Below are positions 9,086 through 18,185 of a stretch of DNA of 64,000 bases, in pieces (the first letter of the stretch is position 1; every line of letters begins with the position of its first letter). The notes under the pieces are model-generated. The model saw only the letters and a program-made list of their open reading frames with translations, made no database searches and had not been told where the DNA came from. Source of the stretch: Oceanobacillus oncorhynchi (GTDB lineage: Bacteria; Bacillota; Bacilli; Bacillales; Amphibacillaceae); the NCBI RefSeq assembly GCF_000821065.1, contig NZ_CDGG01000001.1:2108001-2172000 (forward strand), written 5' to 3'. A program made the position numbers and the translations under genes.

Positions 9086-9111
9086 TTGACAGCGTTTTAA
9101 TTTTGTTATAA
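9086..9111 (+). promoter_or_regulatory. glpFK promoter with overlapping cre-like site
   Basis: TTGACA (9086-9091) is followed by TATAAG about 15 bases on, or TAAGGT at 17. TGACAGCGTTTTAA at 9087-9100 matches 12 of 14 positions of the CcpA cre consensus, which would place catabolite repression over the -35 box. The 8860-9085 stretch upstream holds nothing else I recognise. Confidence 0.55.
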
Positions 9112-9147
9112 GGTATTGGATGACAAGTTAAGGATTGTGTCGGAGAT

Positions 9148-9216
9148 AAAGTTCACACAGTAAATCGTTTTTTTTCGTAAGAGAAGGGACGGTTGTATCT
9201 GTGTGGACTTTTTTAT
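9148..9216 (+). promoter_or_regulatory. glp leader terminator (probable GlpP antitermination target)
   Basis: AAAGTTCACACAG (9148-9160) pairs with CTGTGTGGACTTT (9199-9211, one wobble), followed by TTTTTT. The hairpin lies in the 5' leader of glpF, as in Bacillus subtilis glpFK and glpD leaders, where the GlpP protein with glycerol-3-phosphate prevents termination. No glpP gene is in the window. Confidence 0.75.
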
Positions 9217-9283
9217 TTGTCATTTTTACTTCATACTTGTTGAAAATCAATAGAACATTCTATTTAACAAGGGGGATATAAAC

Positions 9284-10093
9284 ATGTCTGAATTTGCAGC
9301 TGAGTTGCTTGGGACAATGATTCTAATCATTTTAGGGGCAGGAGTTGTCGCTGGCACAGAATTAAAAAAATCGAAAGCTGCAGGCGCCGGCTGGGTATTG
9401 GTTACAATAGGCTGGGGTTTAGGTGTGACGATGGGAGTCTATGCGGCAGGGAATATCTCCGATGCCCATTTAAATCCTGCGGTAACATTAGGATTTGCTG
9501 CAATTGGCGAATTTCCTTGGGCAAAGGTGCCGGCATATATATCTGGTCAAATACTCGGAGCTATTATCGGCGCAATGATTGTTTACTTTCAGTATCTTCC
9601 ACATTGGAGAGAAACGGAAGATAAAGGGGCGAAGCTGGGAGTATTTGCGACAGGTCCAGCTGTGAGAAGCTATCCATCCAATTTAGTAAGTGAGATAATC
9701 GGGACATTTGTTTTGGTTATGGGCTTATTATTTATTGGTGCAAACGAATTCACAGAAGGATTAAATCCGGCAGTTGTTGGTTTACTAATTGTTGCGATTG
9801 GGATGTCTCTGGGAGGACCGACCGGTTATGCAATCAACCCGGCCAGAGATTTGGGTCCAAGAATTGCACATGCTATTTTACCGATTACAGGCAAAGGCGG
9901 ATCGGATTGGAGTTATTCACCGATACCTGTGATTGGTCCGATTATCGGTGGTGTATACGGTGCCGTTTTCTATCATGCTTTTTTTGATGGAAATATGGGT
10001 GCAAGCTTTTGGATCATGTCTGCTGTAGTAGCCATTATTCTGGCAACAGCTTTTGTAACTGAACAGCATCGAGATAAGCATGCTGTCTCATAA
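9284..10093 (+). CDS. glpF: Glycerol uptake facilitator (aquaglyceroporin)
   Basis: This 269-residue MIP-family channel has six hydrophobic helices and two half-helix NPA motifs: HLNPAVT (N64) and INPARD (N185). The Asp after NPAR (D189) is characteristic of glycerol-conducting members rather than water-only aquaporins. It admits glycerol across the membrane for trapping by the kinase encoded 103 bases downstream. The start follows GGGGGA. The leader carries a GlpP-type terminator and a cre-like site. Confidence 0.95.
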   Translation: MSEFAAELLGTMILIILGAGVVAGTELKKSKAAGAGWVLVTIGWGLGVTMGVYAAGNISDAHLNPAVTLGFAAIGEFPWAKVPAYISGQILGAIIGAMIVYFQYLPHWRETEDKGAKLGVFATGPAVRSYPSNLVSEIIGTFVLVMGLLFIGANEFTEGLNPAVVGLLIVAIGMSLGGPTGYAINPARDLGPRIAHAILPITGKGGSDWSYSPIPVIGPIIGGVYGAVFYHAFFDGNMGASFWIMSAVVAIILATAFVTEQHRDKHAVS

Positions 10094-10181
10094 ATAAGAA
10101 TAGAAGATAGCATTTTAGGGTATGCAATAAATGGAATCACTACGCCTGAACTTTTGGAACAGGTGAATTTTAAATGAATAA

Positions 10182-11699
<1,518 letters not shown>

Positions 11700-11737
11700 T
11701 TGCTGATGCAGGCAAAAGTAAGCATAAGTGCTAATCG

Positions 11738-11761
11738 GCTCAGCAGAATATACTGCTGAGC
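11738..11761 (+). terminator. Hairpin after glpK
   Basis: A perfect GCTCAGCAG/CTGCTGAGC stem has a six-base loop but no T tract, so termination is only possible. The rest of 11700-12060 shows no gene. Confidence 0.4.
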
Positions 11762-12062
11762 TGCGGCCTTGCGAGATTATACGGATATAACCGTAATCAC
11801 ATTAACTTCCCCACAAAAGTTCAATCAATAAGAACATGAAACCTTTATTTCATCGTCTAAATCAGAAGGATGGAATCACCGTATTCCCACTATTGTATAA
11901 TTCGTAACAAACGCCGGAATGACTAACTCTCCTGTAAAAATCCCCGAAAATTTAAGTATTTAACACGAGATATAATCATTAATTTGAGACCACGAGATTT
12001 CAGGAATCGTTTTGCTTGTAATGGTGTTTCATTTTTTTACAGCTTGAAAAAAAGAAATGTGA

Positions 12063-12088
12063 GGGCCAGGAGAATTCCTGGTCTTTTT
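12063..12088 (+). terminator. Intrinsic terminator before the YfzA/GntR region
   Basis: GCCAGGA and TTCCTGGTC pair and are followed by TTTTTC. It would shield the downstream operator and promoter from upstream transcription. Confidence 0.7.
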
Positions 12089-12125
12089 CTATGGTTGAAA
12101 AAAGTATAAAAAGATGGTTTAATAC

Positions 12126-12155
12126 GTGTATATTGTTTATATCGTATATATACAC
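12126..12155 (+). promoter_or_regulatory. Operator A of the GntR regulon (YfzA-1 promoter)
   Basis: Arms GTGTATAT and ATATACAC form a perfect dyad with a 14-base spacer, 20 bases upstream of the first YfzA-like start. The arm sequence recurs at 12581-12609 and 14722-14761. Confidence 0.65.
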
Positions 12156-12174
12156 TGCTAGAGGAAGTGTTCTA

Positions 12175-12471
12175 ATGAAAAAAACGTCAAAACATAAAGC
12201 ACTGGGCGACTGGTTAAATACTGTAGGTGTTTTGATTGGAATACAAATCTTGCTTGTTATTTTTGATGGGGCAGGATGGAGCCCGAATTTGCGTGATGAT
12301 AATTCGCTTTTGATGCGAATTCGGGACAGTATCATGGAGTCAGCATGGTTTACCGATATTTTCAACTTTTACACATCTGATATCTATAATTTTATTACCC
12401 TTCTTAGTATAGTTATCATAGTGATGCAGACGGTTTTTCTGCTTTTTTCAAGTGTGTTGAAAAGAGACTGA
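12175..12471 (+). CDS. YfzA-like membrane protein, copy 1
   Basis: This 98-residue protein has two hydrophobic helices (about 15-35 and 75-93) separated by a soluble loop with 'DGAGWSPNLRDD'. It resembles Bacillus YfzA-like proteins, whose function is unknown. AGAGGAAGTG precedes the ATG at 12175; an upstream in-frame ATG at 12091 would run through the operator and is rejected. A paralogue (14799-15089) shares 'DG(A/T)GW.P..RD' and the same gene order, so it probably works with the ABC exporter genes beside it. Confidence 0.75.
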   Translation: MKKTSKHKALGDWLNTVGVLIGIQILLVIFDGAGWSPNLRDDNSLLMRIRDSIMESAWFTDIFNFYTSDIYNFITLLSIVIIVMQTVFLLFSSVLKRD

Positions 12472-12580
12472 TTCATCATCATTTTTACTTATCCTGCAGC
12501 GAATAAAATTACTCTCTCCCAAATTTTCTAAATGAAACGACGTTCTTGGAGCTTAGCATTACGAGATTATCCAATACTTT

Positions 12581-12609
12581 TTGTATTGTGTATAATGAAG
12601 ATATACAAT
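12581..12609 (+). promoter_or_regulatory. Operator B of the GntR regulon (autoregulatory)
   Basis: TTGTAT (12581-12586) and ATACAA (12603-12608) form a dyad, with an overlapping ATTGTGTATA half and a TATAAT-type -10 at 12591-12596. It lies 20 bases upstream of the GntR gene. Confidence 0.6.
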
Positions 12610-12629
12610 CAGAAAAATGAGGTATAGAC

Positions 12630-13001
12630 ATGCAAATTATCATATCAAACAGCTCTAAAGAGCCGATTTATGAGCAGATATTAAAGCAAATTCAAACAGC
12701 AATTCTTTCAGGTGAACTGGCAGAAGGCGATGCATTGCCCTCCATCAGACAGCTGGCTAAGGATTTAAAAATAAGTGTTATTACAACAAAGCGGGCTTAT
12801 GAAGAGTTGGAGAAGTCAGGGTTCATCTATTCCATTGTCGGAAAAGGTTCGTTTGTAGCGGAGCAAAATTTAGATGTTATCCGGGAGAAGAAATTAAGAG
12901 TGATTGAAGAGCAGCTGAGTGCGGTTATTTCGAATAGTAAGGAAATCGGATTGCCTTATGAAGAACTGCAGGAATTATTAAAGCTGTTGTATGAGGAGTG
13001 A
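12630..13001 (+). CDS. GntR-family regulator, YtrA subfamily
   Basis: The 123-residue protein has an N-terminal winged helix (residues 10-78: EPIYEQILKQIQTAILSGEL, LPSIRQLAKDLKISVITTKRAYEELEKSGFI, GKGSFVAE) and a short helical dimerisation tail. The short tail places it in the YtrA subfamily, which usually represses linked ABC transporter genes. GAGGTATAGAC precedes the ATG. Its stop lies six bases before the ATPase start, so the two are coupled. It is the only GntR gene for both exporter clusters here. Confidence 0.92.
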   Translation: MQIIISNSSKEPIYEQILKQIQTAILSGELAEGDALPSIRQLAKDLKISVITTKRAYEELEKSGFIYSIVGKGSFVAEQNLDVIREKKLRVIEEQLSAVISNSKEIGLPYEELQELLKLLYEE

Positions 13002-13006
13002 TGGGG

Positions 13007-13876
13007 ATGGAAAATGTGATAGAGCTCCATGATGTTTCTAAATCGTTGAAAGCATTCACGATAGATCATATGGATTTACAGATAAAGCAAGGATATGTAA
13101 CTGGATTTATTGGGGCGAATGGCGCCGGTAAATCAACGACGATGAAGCTCATTATGAATCTGCTGCAGCCGGATAATGGAGAAGTAAGTGTATTTGGACT
13201 GGATTATGCTAATCATGAAAAAGAAATAAAAGATCGCATCGGCTTTGTTTACGACAGCAATATCTTTTATGAATCCTTGAACCTGAAGGATATCAGCAGG
13301 ATTGTGGCACCTGCATACAAGCATTGGAACCAAAAGCAATTTAAAGCGTACGTGAACCAGTTTGAACTGCCTTTAAATAAGCCAATGAAGAAATTCTCCA
13401 AAGGAATGCAGATGAAGGCTTCGATTACGATCGCTTTATCGCATGATGCGGAGTTGATTGTTATGGACGAGCCGACAGCAGGGCTGGATCCGACATCTCG
13501 CAGAGAGCTGTTAGATATTTTTCAGGAAGTAATGACAGACGGGAAAAGAACGATTCTCTTCTCGACACATATCACCAGCGATCTGGATCGGATTGCCGAT
13601 TATATTGTTCTGATTGATGAAGGAGAAATACTCTTTGATAAACCAGTTTATGAGTTGCAGGAACAATATGCGGTAGTGAAGGGAAGCACCGAATTGCTAG
13701 ATGCAGATACAGAAGCCTATTTTATAAAAATAGAACGTTCTCCAAACGGTTTTCAGGCGTTGACAAAGAAGGTAGCGACTGTAAAAGAAGTGTTTGGCAA
13801 GCATGTTGTGATTGAAGAAGCATCCTTAGAGGAAATCATGTTTTATATGAAAGGGGCAGACCACCCGTATGACTAA
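13007..13876 (+). CDS. ABC transporter ATPase, copy 1
   Basis: The 289-residue ABC subunit has Walker A GANGAGKST, signature FSKGMQMK in place of LSGGQ, Walker B LIVMDEPTAGLD and switch His in FSTHITSD. It powers an ABC-2 type exporter with the permease encoded downstream. I chose ATG 13007 (MENVIELHDV) because GAGGAGTG is eight bases upstream and the paralogue aligns there (MKNVVEFKGV). In-frame GTG 12998 and ATG 13001 are alternatives. The stop overlaps the permease start by eight bases. Confidence 0.92.
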   Translation: MENVIELHDVSKSLKAFTIDHMDLQIKQGYVTGFIGANGAGKSTTMKLIMNLLQPDNGEVSVFGLDYANHEKEIKDRIGFVYDSNIFYESLNLKDISRIVAPAYKHWNQKQFKAYVNQFELPLNKPMKKFSKGMQMKASITIALSHDAELIVMDEPTAGLDPTSRRELLDIFQEVMTDGKRTILFSTHITSDLDRIADYIVLIDEGEILFDKPVYELQEQYAVVKGSTELLDADTEAYFIKIERSPNGFQALTKKVATVKEVFGKHVVIEEASLEEIMFYMKGADHPYD

Positions 13877-14480
13877 TTTAATTAGAAGAGATTTGATTAT
13901 ACAGAAATCTCAGCTATATTTATTTATTCCATGTATTCTTTTCTTTATTTTTGCAGGAACCCATTTACCTGCCTTTTTCATTTTTGTATTTGCGGGATTT
14001 TTCATTCCGATAAATGCCTACTCATATGATGAAAAGGCAGAAACCAACATTTTGTTGAATTCATTACCGTATACACGCACGCAAATTATTGCTTCTAGGT
14101 ATATTGGTGCGATTTTTTATATGGCAGTATCTATCGGCATAGCAATTGTCCTTTTTTCATTGTTTAATCGTGCTTTTACATGGGCGGATATTGGAATTGG
14201 GATAGGGATTACACTTACTTTGTTTGCAATTGCGTTTCCGTTGTTCTATCTATTGAAGCCGGGACATATTGGAACGGCGATTGTGATAGGATTTGTTTTG
14301 GTGGTTGTTTTAAGCCAGGTGACAATGACATTTTTAGAAGAGCATCTGACTTCCATTGTTCAATTTCTCTCCAGTGCGTCCACCCCTGCGCTTTATATAA
14401 GCAGTGCGGGTATCATTATCATGTTATATACAGCTTCTTGGCTATTTAGCCAAATGATTTATCAGCGGAAAGCTTTTTAA
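13869..14480 (+). CDS. ABC-2 type permease, copy 1
   Basis: The 203-residue protein has six hydrophobic helices and no soluble domain. A conserved motif 'ETNILLNSLPYTRTQIIASRYIGA' follows helix 2, and 'QMIYQRKAF' ends the protein. Both recur in the two other permeases of this region, which have the same length. It overlaps the ATPase gene by eight bases and should form a homo- or heterodimeric exporter or sensor-transporter, as in YtrABC-type systems. The substrate is unknown; peptides or cell-envelope antibiotics are plausible. Confidence 0.88.
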   Translation: MTNLIRRDLIIQKSQLYLFIPCILFFIFAGTHLPAFFIFVFAGFFIPINAYSYDEKAETNILLNSLPYTRTQIIASRYIGAIFYMAVSIGIAIVLFSLFNRAFTWADIGIGIGITLTLFAIAFPLFYLLKPGHIGTAIVIGFVLVVVLSQVTMTFLEEHLTSIVQFLSSASTPALYISSAGIIIMLYTASWLFSQMIYQRKAF

Positions 14481-14512
14481 AAATTATAGTAAATCTTGAA
14501 GAGATACGGATT

Positions 14513-14548
14513 AGAGATCTTAAGCATAAAGCTGAGGTCTTTTTTTTG
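14513..14548 (+). terminator. Terminator of GntR-ABC cluster 1
   Basis: AGATCTTAAGC and GCTGAGGTCT pair around a short loop and are followed by a run of eight T. A second small hairpin (CTTGG/CCAAG then TTTTC) lies near 14655. Confidence 0.75.
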
Positions 14549-14721
14549 CACTTTAGAAAAGTATAAAATTTTAGCGAAGAAGAATTTCGACGTAGTAAAA
14601 ATTTTTAGGTACCAAGTATAAGCGTAACTAAGGCAATCTTACGCCTTTTAGGCTTGGCTTGCCAAGTTTTCTTTATGGAAAAATCATTTTAACAGTTGAA
14701 AAGATAATAAAAAGATGGTTT

Positions 14722-14761
14722 AATATTGTGTATAGTGTAAATATAGTATATACACAATATT
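14722..14761 (+). promoter_or_regulatory. Operator C of the GntR regulon (YfzA-2 promoter)
   Basis: AATATTGTGTATA (14722-14734) and TATACACAATATT (14749-14761) are perfect 13-base arms. The preceding bases 'AAAAAGATGGTTTAATA' are also shared with the region before operator A, showing that the whole promoter was duplicated. Confidence 0.72.
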
Positions 14762-14798
14762 TAGTTATCATATAAGAATTATCTAAAGGGGAATTCGA

Positions 14799-15089
14799 AT
14801 GACGGAGAAGGCTGAAAAAACAAAGGGAACAGGGAAACAAACGTTAATAACTATAGGAGGTTCTCTCCTTGCCCAAATTATTTTTATGCTTTTGGATGGA
14901 ACTGGCTGGGAGCCGAAGGTTCGTGATACAGATTTCATCAACCGAATCTTAAACGCGAAGTTATTTACGGAGTATTTCCATTTTTATGATTATCCATTTT
15001 TTAATTTCGCCACTTTTCTGTGTTTGATTTCGGTAATTTTATGTGTGTTTGCGGATATCTGGAGTTTTATTTTTAAGAAAAGTAAATAA
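14799..15089 (+). CDS. YfzA-like membrane protein, copy 2
   Basis: The 96-residue paralogue of the protein at 12175-12471 has two helices (about 17-35 and 70-92) and 'DGTGWEPKVRD' in the loop. AAAGGGGA precedes the ATG. It heads the second exporter cluster behind operator C. Identity to copy 1 is moderate, so the duplication is not recent. Function unknown. Confidence 0.75.
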   Translation: MTEKAEKTKGTGKQTLITIGGSLLAQIIFMLLDGTGWEPKVRDTDFINRILNAKLFTEYFHFYDYPFFNFATFLCLISVILCVFADIWSFIFKKSK

Positions 15090-15172
15090 AGAAATGATTC
15101 TGAAAGCAGAAGTTCATGGATAGGAATGAATCGGATTAAGTTATTACGAATTTTAATGAAGGGGTGAAAAAT

Positions 15173-16042
15173 ATGAAAAATGTAGTAGAATTCAAAGGGG
15201 TAACCAAACACTTTAAAGATTTTTCTTTAGAAGATGTTCATTTGCAAATCAGACAAGGTTGTGTAACTGGTTTTATCGGAGCCAACGGAGCTGGGAAGTC
15301 AACAACGATGAAGCTGATGATGAATTTGTTAAAGGCTGATGCAGGAGACATCAATGTATTTGGACTGGATTATGCCAGCAACGAAAAAGAAATCAAGGAG
15401 CGGATGGGCTTTGTCTATGACAGCAATGTGTTTTACGAAAGTTTAAATTTAAAAGATATCCGGCGGATTGTTGCACCAGCTTATAAAAATTGGAATGATA
15501 AGCAGTTTTTCGATTATATCAAGAAGTTTGAATTGCCTTTAAATAAAGGAATGAAAACCTTCTCCAAAGGGATGCAGATGAAAGCTTCGTTGGCAATGGC
15601 ATTATCGCATGATGCCGAATTTATTATGATGGATGAGCCGACTGCAGGGTTAGATCCCGTTTTCCGGAGAGAGCTTTTGGATATCTTGCAGGAGATCATG
15701 GAAGATGGAAGAAGAACATTATTCTTTTCTACGCATATCACGAGTGATTTAGAGCGGATTGCCGATTATATTACGTTTATTCAAAAGGGAAAAATTCTGT
15801 TTAATGATTCCATAGAAGATGTACAGAATCGTTATGCTTTAGTTAAAGGAAGTATGGATGTCATCAATCGGGATGTAGAAAAAATGTTTATCAAGATAGA
15901 GCGTTCCTCCTATGGATTCACAGCTTTAACAAATGATGTAGCTGGAGTGAAGGCGGTACTTGGAGATCGTGTTACTATGGAACCTGCTACTGTAGAAGAT
16001 ATTATGTTCTATGCAAAAGGAGCGGAGAAGCAAAATGTTTAA
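15173..16042 (+). CDS. ABC transporter ATPase, copy 2
   Basis: The 289-residue protein is closely related to the product of 13007-13876: same length, Walker A GANGAGKST, signature FSKGMQMK, Walker B FIMMDEPTAGLD and FSTHITSD. The ATG at 15173 follows AAGGGGTG; an in-frame GTG at 15164 lies inside that site and is rejected. It overlaps the next permease gene by eight bases, exactly as in copy 1. It is the only ATPase for two following permeases. Confidence 0.92.
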   Translation: MKNVVEFKGVTKHFKDFSLEDVHLQIRQGCVTGFIGANGAGKSTTMKLMMNLLKADAGDINVFGLDYASNEKEIKERMGFVYDSNVFYESLNLKDIRRIVAPAYKNWNDKQFFDYIKKFELPLNKGMKTFSKGMQMKASLAMALSHDAEFIMMDEPTAGLDPVFRRELLDILQEIMEDGRRTLFFSTHITSDLERIADYITFIQKGKILFNDSIEDVQNRYALVKGSMDVINRDVEKMFIKIERSSYGFTALTNDVAGVKAVLGDRVTMEPATVEDIMFYAKGAEKQNV

Positions 16043-16646
16043 CCTGATAAAAAAAGATGTTTTTATACAGAAAACGCAAATAGGCTTTCTTGTTCCCCTT
16101 ATTATGATCTTTGCTATTTTCATTAAGGATATACACCCATCGTTTATTTTCCTGATGGCGGCTGTTTTTATTCCTTTGAATGCATATATCTTTGATCATC
16201 AATCTAAAACAAATATTCTTCTTAACTCTTTGCCATACACAAGAAAAGAAATCGTTGCTGCCAGATATATTGGGGCAATTGTATATATGATTCTATCCAT
16301 TATTCTGGCAGGAGTTATTCTATATGTACTTCAGTTTGACTATACCATGAGAGATATGGCAATTGCTGCTGGGTTATTCTGTCTCATTGCGGCCTTTGCT
16401 TTTCCATTATTTTATTTCTTAAAGGCAGAGTATATTTTTATAGCGGCTTTTATTGGATTTATTGCTTCAACCATTATGTTACCGCCAGTTTTTCGGTTTT
16501 TAGCAGAACACCTTACAACCATTACGGATTTTATAACAAGTTTATCAACCTCTACACTTTATCTTAGCGGTGCAGCTATTGCCATTAGTTTATATCTGAT
16601 ATCCTGGGTAGTCAGCCAATTTATTTATCAGCGAAAAGTATTCTGA
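16035..16646 (+). CDS. ABC-2 type permease, copy 2
   Basis: The 203-residue, six-helix protein is paralogous to 13869-14480, with 'KTNILLNSLPYTRKEIVAARYIGA' and a 'QFIYQRKVF' end. The start is ATG 16035 (MFNLIKKDV) after AAGGAG; an in-frame ATG at 16011 would add eight charged residues absent in the paralogues. It probably pairs with the permease encoded 45 bases downstream. Confidence 0.88.
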   Translation: MFNLIKKDVFIQKTQIGFLVPLIMIFAIFIKDIHPSFIFLMAAVFIPLNAYIFDHQSKTNILLNSLPYTRKEIVAARYIGAIVYMILSIILAGVILYVLQFDYTMRDMAIAAGLFCLIAAFAFPLFYFLKAEYIFIAAFIGFIASTIMLPPVFRFLAEHLTTITDFITSLSTSTLYLSGAAIAISLYLISWVVSQFIYQRKVF

Positions 16647-16691
16647 TACCTTGTACATTATCAATAAACTTGAAAGAATGGAGTCATGAAT

Positions 16692-17303
16692 ATGCTTAAT
16701 TTGATAAAAAAGGATTTAATTATACAAAAATGGGAGCTGCTTGTATCTGTTGCTATAGTTGTTTTTTATGCCATCTTTGCCAGACAGCTCAGTCCATTTT
16801 TTATTTTTTTGGTGGCGAGTATTTTTTTGCCGCTCAATGCTTATATAAATGAAGAAAAGACAAAAATAAATATATTATGGAACTCGCTTCCATACACAAG
16901 AAAAGAGATTGTTACTGCAAAATATCTTGGAGCAGTGCTATTTATGATTTTATCAATCGGAGCAGCTGGTATCATTCTATATATCTTTAATTATAGCTAT
17001 ACAATAAGGGATATGGCGATTGGTGCGGGGTTATTCTTCATTTTTGCTGCTTTCACTTTTCCGTTATTTTATATACTGAGGCCTGGTTATATAGGAACCG
17101 CAATTATGATTGGATTTCTCGTATTTTCATTTGCCTTATCCTTTATTGTACCCTTTGTGACCGAAAATTTCACAGTAATCATTCAATTTCTAGCAGGCTT
17201 TTCAACATTAACACTTTATCTTAGCGGTGCAATTATCGCCATCAGTTTATATATCTTGTCATGGACAGTCAGCCAATTTATTTACCAGCGAAAAGTATTT
17301 TAA
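16692..17303 (+). CDS. ABC-2 type permease, copy 3
   Basis: The third 203-residue permease of the set (MLNLIKKDLIIQK, 'KINILWNSLPYTRKEIVTAKYLGA', 'QFIYQRKVF'). GGAG lies eight bases before ATG 16692, while the in-frame ATG at 16686 is too close to it. Tandem duplication of the permease next to one ATPase suggests a heterodimeric ATPase-2/permease-2/permease-3 complex. This is inference. Confidence 0.87.
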   Translation: MLNLIKKDLIIQKWELLVSVAIVVFYAIFARQLSPFFIFLVASIFLPLNAYINEEKTKINILWNSLPYTRKEIVTAKYLGAVLFMILSIGAAGIILYIFNYSYTIRDMAIGAGLFFIFAAFTFPLFYILRPGYIGTAIMIGFLVFSFALSFIVPFVTENFTVIIQFLAGFSTLTLYLSGAIIAISLYILSWTVSQFIYQRKVF

Positions 17304-17346
17304 CGAATGTATTTAAGATGATGTTTGTAGGGTTCAGGATGGACGT

Positions 17347-17386
17347 GAAAAAGCAGGCTCAAGCCCAAGGCTTAGCCTGCTTTCTA
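17347..17386. terminator. Bidirectional terminator
   Basis: AAAGCAGGCT and AGCCTGCTTT pair with A- and T-rich flanks. It serves the exporter cluster from the left and the lipoprotein gene from the right. Confidence 0.85.
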
Positions 17387-17392
17387 AAACCA

Positions 17393-18055
17393 TTAATCAT
17401 CTATTTCTACGTGCAGCTGTTCTCCTGACTCTGCGTCAATATAAACATCTACTTCTTGGGACCCCATATCTTCAAAATTGATTTCATATACCGGGCTGCC
17501 GTTTTCAAATTCTAAGGACCAGCCTCTTGCGGTTATGCCTTCTGTTTCGGAAGCTTCGGAAGCTATAGATAGTGCTTCTTCAGCAGTGATATAATCGCCG
17601 AGTACTAATTCGTTATACTGTTCATCTGATTCTATTTGTTCCCTTTCTTCTGCTATAACATCACCACTTTGATCGATTTCAGCAGAGTATTCCATCGAAT
17701 CATCATAACCATCTATATCATAAACAAGCTCTCCATTTTCTTCATCCAACTGAATAGAAGAAAGACTTGAACCAGGGAAATGTTCAAGAAAGGCGTCCAT
17801 AGCATCTTCCGCGCTTAACGACACACTTGTTAAGTCTAAATCATCCTTATTCTCTGTTGTGTCAGTGTTGTCATTCGTATCTGTGTTTTCGTTTTCCCCT
17901 TCTGAATTTGTATCCTCATTATTATCTTCTGCGGTCTCATTTGAGTTTGAATCATTTGCTGCATTATCTTCTGTGTTGCTGTCATCACTTGTCCCGCAGG
18001 CTGCTAAAGTAATGGAAAGAAGCAGTGTCAGGCATAGAAGTAACATTTTTTTCAT
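17393..18055 (-). CDS. PepSY-domain lipoprotein
   Basis: The 220-residue protein starts with a lipoprotein signal peptide ending in LAAC (lipid-modified C20). An Asn/Asp/Glu/Thr-rich linker (about 21-75) follows, then two PepSY-like units: 'SAEDAMDAFLEHFPGSSLSSIQLDEENGELVYDIDG' and 'TAEEALSIASEASETEGITARGWSLEFENGSPVYEINF'. It is anchored outside the cell membrane. PepSY domains are thought to inhibit proteases or scaffold envelope proteins; the role here is unknown. It is monocistronic. Confidence 0.88.
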   Translation of the reverse strand: MKKMLLLCLTLLLSITLAACGTSDDSNTEDNAANDSNSNETAEDNNEDTNSEGENENTDTNDNTDTTENKDDLDLTSVSLSAEDAMDAFLEHFPGSSLSSIQLDEENGELVYDIDGYDDSMEYSAEIDQSGDVIAEEREQIESDEQYNELVLGDYITAEEALSIASEASETEGITARGWSLEFENGSPVYEINFEDMGSQEVDVYIDAESGEQLHVEIDD

Positions 18056-18185
18056 GAATATTCACCCTTTCCAATCTCTGTAAAAGAAATTTATTTAAAA
18101 TCATAATACCCATTTTAAAAATAATCAAACCACAAATATAAAAAAGTATGTATAAATATTTTTCTATAAGCGATGCAGGTTACTC

